NCBI RefSeq assembly: GCF_932526225.1
Contig: NC_064034.1
Span: 17,868,887 to 17,932,886 of the forward strand
From: Nematostella vectensis
Lineage: Eukaryota > Cnidaria > Anthozoa > Actiniaria > Edwardsiidae
Direction of reading: 5' to 3'
Length of the DNA stretch: 64,000 nucleotides
The notes under the pieces were generated by a model that saw only the letters and a program-made list of their open reading frames with translations, was not told the origin of the DNA and searched no databases. Made by a program: the position numbers and the translations under genes. Shown here piece after piece: positions 36,931-46,003 of this stretch; within the stretch, counting starts at the first letter, position 1; every line of letters starts with the position of its first letter.

Positions 36931-37918
36931 TTTATTACAGCGGATCGAAGCTTGGTGGTCTCAGTTAAGAAAAAGTAATTCAGATTTCTGGATAACCTAT
37001 TTCAAGGACTTGAGGGATAGGGGCCTTTTTGATGATAACGACTTGGTGCAGTGGTAAGTACTGTATGTTGGAACAAACCAGAACCCTATATAAGTGAACT
37101 CAATAATGCTCTACCAGTATTTATGTTCTCCTACTATGTACAATCCCTCTCCCATACATAACGAGCACTTTACAAACCTCGACCTTTGTATTGCAAGCAT
37201 TTTCATTTTTTATCTTGCTTCTCGAGTGTAACTACTAAATCTGACTCTGTTGCTTCCAACAAGTTGTATAGACCTAACGGGACTGAAAAAAAAAAACGAG
37301 TTTAACTCCGCTTTTAATTTTATTCATCCATTTCGTTATCATTTTATGTTTCTTCATCTATGTCGAATTCATTTATTTAATTCCTCTATTTCTATGTGTA
37401 GAGGATCGTTAACTATGGGTTTTTTTATCAGCTCTAGCCTCAAGTTCTGTTACCAGGGTTTAATTCAAGATGAGTTAGACAAAGTTGTAAAGCATTGGAA
37501 CACTCACAGAATAAGACCTTATCACAATCAGGAAACCCCACCCGGAAGGCCGGATGTATTGTACAATCTTCCATCACTCCAAGGTGAAGTAACAAACCGT
37601 ATACGGTCTACACGATAACTTACCTTTTCCTAATTTCACTTTGTGGTTCGCCAATCAACTTCGATAGTTATTTTTACTGACAGTTTGAATCGTTCTTTTT
37701 CTCTAGGTACACAAGATTACAAAAGTTGCATTGACTTGGATGATGCCACTTTTATAGCAGAAAAGTTGTGCAAGAAGCCAAACGCATTTGGGTGCACAGA
37801 GGAATTCTCTGATATGTTCAAGATGCTCATGGAAGAGCACAATTTACAAATGCCGAATGTCGTGGAAGCTGAAGATTTGTATGTTAATCTTATACATTTA
37901 ACGGAAGCTTCGTTATAA
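33579..37918 (+). CDS. Intron-rich DDE integrase-core (transposase-like) protein
   Basis: Exons in phase: 33579-33624 (tentative first), 33711-33801, 33906-33996, 34193-34278, 34361-34454, 36001-36080, 36513-36610, 36691-36827, 36941-37053, 37438-37583, 37707-37918; 397 codons. The N-terminal part (KKYFHLGFEYKEMLALLY then LSLRHLKRLLRK) looks like helix-turn-helix DNA binding. The integrase core has WHIDGYDKLKPFG, RADNGTEN and RIEAWW, so the catalytic Asp, Asp and Glu are all present, the last two about 39 residues apart. HWNTHRIRP and GRPDVLYNLP follow. Related integrase-core genes are common in cnidarians and fishes. The exon at 36513-36610 should end with a GT donor, but the sequence is AAAG|GAAAGT, so correct splicing of this copy is doubtful. 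Introns hold nested elements and an (AT)n tract. Confidence 0.8.
34493..35701. mobile_element. Nested inverted-repeat element with GGACCCGAAA repeats
   Basis: Arms of about 150 bp at 34493-34650 and 35545-35701 are inverted copies; each starts GATCTGTACAGGACCCGAAA and contains several CCCAGGACCCGAAACGATC units. It sits inside the integrase intron 34455-36000. The interior (1.2 kb in all) shows no recognisable gene. Open frames reading GSFRVLG repeats come from the arms. Confidence 0.8.
36096..36347. mobile_element. Nested 252-bp MITE with TCGCCCCATGACAGGT ends
   Basis: The left TCGCCCCATGACAGGT and right ACCTGTCATGGGGCGA are exact complements. AACAAG flanks both sides, a likely target duplication. 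The interior is rich in GGATTCCGG-like repeats. It lies in the integrase intron 36081-36512. Confidence 0.75.
36876..36926 (+). repeat. (AT)n microsatellite before an integrase exon
   Basis: About 25 AT dinucleotides lie 15 bases upstream of the acceptor of exon 36941-37053. Length changes here could affect use of that acceptor. Confidence 0.95.
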
Positions 37919-38888
37919 ACTTGTCGTTAGACAAACATCGCTCGACATCTTAGGGAACGTTAGATATATCAGTCAGACAAACAGGAACAGGTCATGAAGA
38001 TGGATGATATTTAATCCTACCTTTTAGCGTGAAATGTAAGATGGTACTAAAAACACCCTTGCATTTCGCGATACTATTAAGGAAAAGTGGGTTTTCATAA
38101 GTGCTGTGGCACACATTTTTTTTTTTTTGGTGGGGGGAGGGGGCGCAGCTATTACACAACATGTCGTTTTATCATTGCAAAACTGTATGAGTTATTTTCA
38201 CCCGCTCGATAATTTGTCATTGTCATCTTAATCGAGGTTATACACCTCGGGTATTCCTTGTTTTTGAGAGCAGATGCCTATTTTCCTCGATATGTGAAAA
38301 AAAGGGGTTTTACAAAAAACTACGTTGACGTGCTTCTCCGCTACAGCCCTGGAATCCGTTGTTCAGCGTCAAGGGGGCTGCACCACCATAATTAAAGACG
38401 TGCATGTCATGAGGATTTCGAAGACCTTAGAAGAAAAGCGAAAATTGTTTTTCAAGGAAAAATCAGAGATGTGTGTGTGTGGGTCTGGGGGAGGGGGGGG
38501 GGCAAGAATGTTAAATAACCGGGTACCAATATGATGTATGAAATTTTTATTAAAAAAAGTAACGATGTAAAGCTCGCACATAAGCTTCTCTTTTGTCAGT
38601 AACACCCACTGTTTTGTTTTAAGTCATACAATACACGTAGCTATTTGACATGTGCGTAGCTATTTCAATGAACGGCAGAGTCATTCATAACTGTAACAAA
38701 TATATATAACAAATCCTCTTGTTGTCTGTCATGCAATAGACGTAGGTAATAGACGAAGCTATTTCAAAGTCATGTGAACGTGGTCGTTCACATTTGGCCT
38801 GCTGGCAGACTTTCCAACAACAACAAAAAACTCTACTTCAAAAGCATCATCCAGAACTGTAACAAATATATATGAATTCCGTTCAACT
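37919..38888. other. Spacer between the two convergent transposon genes
   Basis: I see no gene. A degenerate duplication, with AGCTATTTCAA and AACTGTAACAAATATATA occurring twice (about 38661-38710 and 38758-38872), lies just past the minus-strand stop and may belong to the 3' untranslated region. A G-rich run is at 38130-38151. Confidence 0.5.
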
Positions 38889-41800
38889 TTAATAGTCTTT
38901 CATTTCCCATGCGTCTCTGTAAGTCAGGTATATGTCCATGTTGGCCTGAAATGCTGCATAGCCACAGAAATTGGTTGGCAGGATCAGGATTCGGAAACAT
39001 GTCTGCGCCTTCGGTCTGATTGCTGCACTTGGCATTGACTCGAAGCGAACTTGAATAGTTTTATCGGGCGCAAGGCTATCTGATGCCGTGCAAAAAACCA
39101 GAAACCTCCGTAGCATCTTATCGCCACACTCATCAATGAACAACTTCAGCCATCTCAGTACAGACTCTTCCTTCTTGGTTAGAGGATTACCTCTAAGGGC
39201 TGCCTTGACTCTACGTGAGGTTGGCTGAGACAGCTTGTACACTGCATCAATTTCCTGCGGTGGCACATCCTTCCAAAACTCTCCCATTCCACTTCGAAAC
39301 TGCTGCAAAGCCATTGCAGGCTTAGCAACCAACTCATGTACGGCAACATCCTTGACAATAGAACATATGTTCTCTTGGGACGGCCATCTCATGTTGCCAT
39401 AATCTTCAAGAATATCGCACACAATTTTATCAGGGAATGATGCAGCTGATTTGCTGGAAAGAGCAGCGGAAAGTGTTTCGCGTTGCTTGGCAGGGAGAGT
39501 GTTCAGGAACGACTCTTCAAGGCATTCATCCTTAACGCAATCAAACAGGGCGTAATGGATAGACGCCCTGGGAATTGTAACAGGAAAGCTTCCCGTTAGC
39601 ATAAATCCATGATGATAAATTCTTCCAAGTATTTCATACGTTTCGCGTGCAATGCTTGGGCCAAGTGGAAGGGGTATTTCTCTACTTCCTTCGCCATTTC
39701 GCATCAGGAATTTCTCCCAAAAACTCGTGAGCATTTCTCTGAGCACTCCATCGCCTGTGGCAGTCAGTCCACATTCAATTTCTAAGTAGTTTTGCAGTAG
39801 CGACGTATCTTTGTATAGTTTCAGAATCTCTTCAACAATGTGATCTTTATCTATTTCCACAATATTTGTTTTGAGGTACTTGGTCAATTCTTCTTGTCTT
39901 TTTTTGTTTAAGACGTTGTAATGGGTAAGGGCAATGGCTTCTTCTTCCGTCATTGGTTCGTCGTCTTCCAACAGCATTTGTGGTGGTGTATCAGATAGCC
40001 CGATATGAAGAGCATCTGGTATTGTGTCATCCATATCGATATCGATGTAGAGCTTTTGCCCGTCATTGATGGTCACAGAATCCTCTTCGACCGAAAGAGG
40101 CACGGGCTGTCCTCTTGAAACCACATTAAGGATTTCATTGCATGCTTGTGATATTTCATCGGAAGGATAAATAACAGTGTTTGGATACTTGCATAGCTGA
40201 AAGTACAAAGGCGTTGCACTAACCGACCCTGCCCAATCATAGACGGCTTGTACACTTGATCTTACGTGAAACCTTCTCTTTAAGACTCCCATGCGAGGAT
40301 GTCGTATACGTACCTCTACCGACTGATCCCCAGGGGCGGGTTCATCAAGCACTCGCCGTCTTCTTTTTTGGCGTATTTCTTCTTGCTTGGTTAGTTCCTG
40401 CTCTTCTTCTAGACGCAGACGATCTTTTTCCTTGTCTATTCTGCTTGATTCCTCTAACTGTTCTAGCTGTTCCTTGAAAATGGCTTTTCTCTCCTCAGAT
40501 GTGCCGATCAATTCACTTTGGTTGTCTTCTCTACTTGTCCCTAGTATGTCCGCGAGAGCTGCCTTGTCAAATTCAAAAGAAGGTCCTGCTTCAGAGTCTG
40601 CATAGCCACTATCAAATACTGATTTAAGAAGATCACTGTCACTGTCACTGTCTTCTAGGTTGTTTGCTTTGCCGCAGCTATAAGATCAGAGAAAATGTTT
40701 TTCATAAGAATATTTCTAACCCGCGACAAACGATGTACTTTGGAACCAACATGTCATATAAACACAAAACATAATTGACTCTACTTGAAAGTGTTACCCA
40801 ATCAAATGCTTCGACGTCCCGTAAACGTTTCAATGGCCAATGATAAATAATCACTTACAACGTCGACACTAACGCATTCATTTAAATTGGCTAGGAAAGT
40901 CTGTCAATCGGGGGTGGTTTAAATGATAGAACAATTGTGACATTTGTCAAACGACACTGTAATAAACATTTTTCGTTTGATTGACAACTAATAAGCATTC
41001 CGAGCACCCATCGAACCACGCGACCCCAAAAGATTATCATTATTATCTAAAAAGAATGAAAAATGGCATTTGTGGTTGTAACACCGCTTTAATTTATTCT
41101 CAAACTGTAGGCCACACCTGATACGTCGACGACTGCACAAGAGCAGCCTTGGCCTTGAAAGACCCGTGTCTCTCTTGTAGTCTTCGTACTTGAAATCATC
41201 ATCAATTTCCTTCTCAATTCCTGTGAGCTTAAAAGTCATAAGCTCTTGACGACCTTCCGGACTCTCACCCTCAGGAAAGAAAAACTCTTTCGCTTTCGAC
41301 ATACATTCTTCTTTGGAAGCATTCCTTGGTAATTTGCACTCTCTGGATCCCCCACCATTATTTGTCTTTTTCTGGATATACTCCTTTCTAGACTCATTCC
41401 AATGCTTCCACCCAAAGTAGTACGTCAGAGTGGAGCATTCTTACTCGTTGAGGCATTATTAGTACTTTTCTGCTTCCTTTTTTTGCTTGCATCTAAGAGG
41501 GACCGCACACGTTCCAATTTTTCTTCACGAACAGAGTTTTTGAAATGGTTAATGATTAATAATCTGTCCCCAAGACAGTCAATACCTAAAGTCTTAAGAT
41601 CCTCGTGGCTTAGCAATGTAACAGTTTTGTCATCAACCTGAAACAAAAATAAGGTTATTAAAGAGAGTTAAAGTTAAGGAAAACTATTAGACATATGCCA
41701 TTTTTAAACATTATGTTTCACCCCTCCCCCAAGGGCTAAAATAAACTTAAATGCCTATAGAAACAATTGCTGTATTTTCCACAAAGGGGCTGATCTACAC

Positions 41801-44800
41801 AGATAACAGCTGTATTAGATAAATAATAATATATATTTGGGTAAAAGCTCTCACCGGGGGCCAAAACAGTGCTCAACTTGACAAGACTAACATAGGTGGA
41901 GAGTTCCTTAAGTTAGTTGATATGTGCCCCTACTGTCAGCAACTTAGCTTTAGCTGTATGCCAAATGTAAAACAAATAATTTACATGCACAATAAAACCA
42001 TTTTGAAAAGAAGTGCCAATGAACAGGGAGAGAATGATAGAAGATGTAATTGGAGGAAAAGGGAAGAATGTCCTTTGGTGAATGCCTTGTAAGAGGTAGT
42101 TCACCAAGCAAAAGTAGAGACAGGGACAATGAGTTCAAAACGAGATGTCTTCATGTGTAGGCATAGACGTAAGTTTCTTCTTAAATTTAGCAATTCTAAA
42201 GTGGGCAACTCGGCAGGCTTGTAGAGGTTCAAAAAGTAATGAAGTGCGCACATTGACTGTGACGGTTTTGCGTCTCACGAAATCGATCCATATGTAGTAG
42301 TAGTAAACTTTGATGTAAATGTAAGATATTTTAACTAAGGAGTGGATCCATGCGGTGGATCTACGAAAATGCACGGAGTTTTATACATTCCAGGGTTCAA
42401 AATAACTTTTTTAAATCTGCTAGATTTTGCCGGCTTTCCAGATTTTGGTGGCGAAAAAAAGCCTTCATCCCCAAATTATGAAAGGAAAATACAAAAAAAA
42501 AGAGCCGGCAAAGACATGAAAACAGACGACTTCACCGGCAGCCGGCTGCTTGTTAACAAAAAAGATACCCAATAATAATACCCATGGATATATGTCAAAT
42601 AATTCATGAATGAACAAGCTTTGAGCCACATGGTCAAAATAATTTTATGACTGATAAAGTACACGGTTTCACTGCTGCAACAAAACAACAAACTATGTCA
42701 CGATAGTTGATTGACAGTCTCTTGTAGTTTTACGTGACGTCACTTAGAATAGGAGGCACTCATGAAAGAATGGCTGACACAGCTCGGACCTTGTAAACTA
42801 CGTTGTTGTTTCTAATAAATATTACCTAGAGAATCAAGACAAACTATAGCTGGAAATAGCTAGAAATAGTCACAATGATAATCTTTTACAGTGATATTCA
42901 AACAAGTGCGGTTAAAAGCTTTTGTTGAAGGCAAGATTTTATATTATAATTGTTGGGAGCAAATTTTAAAAATAAGTATGGCTGGCTGCGTTTCCTGGCC
43001 AACTTAGAATTGATTTTTCTGTGCAAAGTAACAACTTTGGCTAAGTCAAGATGGCTAGAAATGGTTAATGAAAGTTCACAAAGATAGAAATAATATAACT
43101 GCAGGGTGTAGTGCACCATATTATTGAAACTCAATATACTTATATAGTTGGGACAGAATTTCTGAAATAGGCTATATATATGAATATATTACATTTTGTA
43201 TCAAAATTTTACACATTATTATACAAAATGTAAACATACCTTTTCCAACAGAAATTTTTGGATTATAGAATCGCGAAGAAATGTTACAACCTGAAATTAT
43301 ATACAATCACTGTATTATAATATAATGTGAGCTGAGACCATACTTGAAAATTCTCCTCGAGGGGGGGGGGGGATTACGCAGCCCCTGTTTGGGTATAGGG
43401 GTACCACCTAGGATCTGTTACCCAGACTTTGTCTTGAACAAAAATTTCTGCAAAAATAAGTCCTGTTTAGGACAACAACCACAACTTTCATACTCGTGAT
43501 ATAAACCACTGTTGAAGTCCAAGATCCGACTTGCATTACAATGCTGTTTTGTTTGTGTTTTGAATGCTCAAAACTCTCATAATTTTAAAATACAACTTTC
43601 CCTTGTTATTTTATCCTTTAAAAATAGAATTGAGTTGTTTTAGTTGTAGGATGGATTGGAATTCATTGTGATTCAAGCAGATTTATAAGTTAACTCATCT
43701 CATTTGCATACGATTTCAGCCCAAGAAACCAATGGTGATGGTGACAGTGAAGTCGGATCCATTGGCTTTAAGTACAAAGGGCTTAAAATGTATACAATGT
43801 TAAGGACAGACAACTTTAAATGTATACACAGTTTAGGACAGAAAAGGTAAAAAAACCTATTCAAAAGCCAGCAGCCCAATTATTTTAACCTCCGGCAGAA
43901 TTAGAGAAAGTTGTTGAAATTGCAATGTGAAAAATCACCTGTAAAAGTAAACAACAAAACAACCCCCCCCCAAAAAGGCCCTGAAAATTTAGTTAATGCA
44001 ATTAGTTCACACAATGCTTAAAGCCCCATTGGCAACCAAAGTGATTGTTTTTAAAATAGCGCCATTGTCTTGCGAACGATTTGATTGGAGGACTAAAATT
44101 AAAATATGCACAATCATTCACTACCGACACCCGAGGTGTGTGTTTCTTCTTGTTCTCGCCAGTAAAGAAAGCTTTTCACCCACTGTTTCCACAGTATTAA
44201 GGAAGACAACAACATAACGTAACAAAGAAACAACCAAGCAATGCGTGTTTCATGATAAGGATCATTGACAAATAAAGATTGATGTCATAGAGAAAGATAT
44301 TGGTTTCCACACGATCACTCAAACTTGAAACTATTCTTTATTTTGTCACTGATAAGCACTATAACTTGTATTTAAAACTCTAGGTTAATAGCTAAGAAGC
44401 GAGAAGTCGAGAAGAATATATGCCAAACACACAGAAAAAATATAATTCATTGCTATGATTTGCAAATTTAACTCACGGCAAATAAAACTACATACATATT
44501 GTTTGTTTCTCTTGCATTTTTCAGGGTAACATTGAGGCTCAAATTTGAATCGAACCTGCTATTTTCATTCCCTCTATATGTGAATGAGTGGCTCAGAGTC
44601 TGAAAAACTGACTTCGAGGAAAACTAAACACAAATTCCTTTGTAGTCGTTGTGATTGTTATCATGCAATGGGTACAAGATTTCCTATAGGCAAGATACTG
44701 GCATCGACATCATACCTGTCAAACTCCGAAAATCTCAAGGCTTGAGAATTTTTTGGGGGAGGGGTGGGGTGTATTCATTTTTTTGGGGGAGGGGTGGGTT

Positions 44801-45464
44801 TAACCTTGCAGGCGTTTGCCTTATAGAAAGCTCTCGCCAACAAATCCACTTATAGATCTCACAAGGGTGTTAGATAAATTGCGCTACGCAAGGGAATTGT
44901 TGTTTCAAATATTTTAATAGAAAATAGGCAAAATGGCGATTTTCTATGGAATAATTTTTCGGAAGCGATAAAAATCGCTAAAAAGCGGGAGATTTGGTGC
45001 TCAACGCGGGAGAGCGGGAGAAGGGGTCCAAAATCTTGAGACTCCCGCCTAATGCGGAAGAGTTGACAGGTATGCGACATGAATGCAAAAAAGCGAAGGA
45101 CTAAAGCAAAGATTGTTCTTATCTTGTGTCAAATATACTCATAAAATGCAAAAGGGATTCTGTATTGTTCTTGGACGTCAGTGAATGATTAATACAAGTT
45201 TCACGAACCTTGTTACATACTTAAATTTTCTGTGACCTAAGGCCTTTGGCTCGAAGTGGTAAAACCGCTTTCATATGACATCGCATAAATGCGTATGAAA
45301 GAGCTTCATTCAGAAACATAACAGGTCTTTGCAGGCAAAAAATCAACTATTATAGAACACACAATCTCATATTTGTGTTATTTTAATCAACGAGCTCGAA
45401 ATCCGTTTCTATGTTGGTGAATATTGGCTTACATTACCTTATTTTCGTTCGCGCCGCTTGCCAT
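38889..45464 (-). CDS. SAM / UBX / HECT-like protein of the transposon, frameshifted
   Basis: Minus-strand exons: 45438-45464 (MASGANENK), 43240-43290, 41118-41637, 38889-40677. Exons 2-3 form a SAM-like domain (VVTFLRDSIIQKFLLEK then LLSHEDLKTLGIDCLGDRL). A lysine-rich linker and a GWKHW...GGGS...FFFPEG module follow. The last exon has acidic DSDSDSD, a charged coiled coil, a UBX-like domain (VEVRIRHPRMGVLKRRFHV) and a C-terminal HECT-like region with AQTCFRILILP, where the Cys is at the place of the catalytic HECT cysteine. It resembles the G2E3-like HECT proteins expanded in fishes and cnidarians. The frame breaks at about 41425: after SKNAPL comes TGA, and the conserved YYFGWKHW resumes two bases out. 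The exon is 520 bases and needs 521 to join its neighbours, so one base appears lost. Confidence 0.78.
44712..45073. mobile_element. MITE with ATACCTGTCAA ends (copy 2)
   Basis: It starts ATACCTGTCAAACTCCGAAA and ends GAGTTGACAGGTAT. It shares its ends and the AAAATCTCAAGGCTTGAGAA and GGGGGAGGGGTGGG blocks with the element at 24115-24357. It sits in the first intron of the SAM/UBX/HECT-like gene. Confidence 0.75.
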
Positions 45465-45529
45465 CTTGCTGAACTCTGTAATTTCTAGAAAGTAGACCGC
45501 TGACCAAAACGACACGTGCTTTTATCTGA

Positions 45530-45678
45530 TGTCATCTTGCACCTGACATCTTGCATCGGACATCTAATATCTTGCATCTGACATCTTGCATCTAACATCA
45601 TGCATCTAACATCTTGCTTCTGACATCTTGCTTGCATCTGACGTCTTGCATCTGACATGGCCCCTATGGGCTTCCGTA
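45530..45678 (-). repeat. Right terminal inverted repeat and subterminal repeats
   Basis: CATCTTGCATCTGACATCTTG-type units (the complement of the left-end GATGCAAGATGTCA) run from about 45536 to 45655, followed by the 35-base perfect terminal repeat ending at 45678. CACGTG at about 45513-45518 matches the position of one near the left end. Confidence 0.85.
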
Positions 45679-46003
45679 GTAAATACTTGCTAGGGATCAT
45701 AATCCTACGTCAAATCAATTATTCTAAATCTTTTTAGAGAGAAGAAATTCTAATCTTTATAACGCTCCTCTAGTTCCTTGGGATTCTAGCATTACTTTTA
45801 GGCCATTTTTCAGAGTTCTAGTAATGTTTTTTTGCTTGTTCGTGATATAAAACGTGAAGTGATCGAAAATGGCGGGAAAAGTTCCCGCGTACTGTGACCG
45901 CGCGCGCGTTTTGTCTTCAAAACATCAACATATTTCGTAAACTTATTCTCTTGCTTTAGTTCGCTCGTGGGATTTTCAGCAACTTTGGCTCAATAGAAAA
46001 CCG
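45679..46003 (+). promoter_or_regulatory. IHO1-like promoter region with paired E2F-type sites
   Basis: GGCGGGAAAA at 45871-45880 and TTCCCGCG at 45882-45889 form a near-palindrome of two E2F-like motifs about 120-130 bases before the start codon. A CG-rich stretch (CCGCGCGCGCG) follows. E2F-type sites are known to control many germline and meiotic genes in animals; a role here is inference. Confidence 0.5.

Larger units (their letters stand above)
33406..45678. mobile_element. 12.3-kb DNA transposon encoding an integrase and a SAM/UBX/HECT-like protein
   Basis: The left end starts TACGGAAGCCCATAGGGGCC and continues ATGTCAGATGCAAGA. The right end is the exact complement over these 35 bases, ending at 45678. 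Outside, GGAAAT (33400-33405) and GTAAAT (45679-45684) agree at 5 of 6 positions. Behind both ends lie repeats of GATGCAAGATGTCA. Inside are two convergent intron-containing genes, at 33579-37918 (plus) and 38889-45464 (minus), and three smaller nested elements. TAC...GTA termini, a 6-bp duplication and an IS3/retroviral-type DDE gene fit what I recall of the IS3EU superfamily of eukaryotic transposons; that assignment needs a search. The copy looks inactive because both genes carry lesions. Confidence 0.85.

Noticed and set aside
42380-42560. CCGGC-rich segment in the SAM/UBX/HECT intron resembling 18440-18600
   Set aside because: Similarity is vague and may reflect composition; no clear repeat boundaries.
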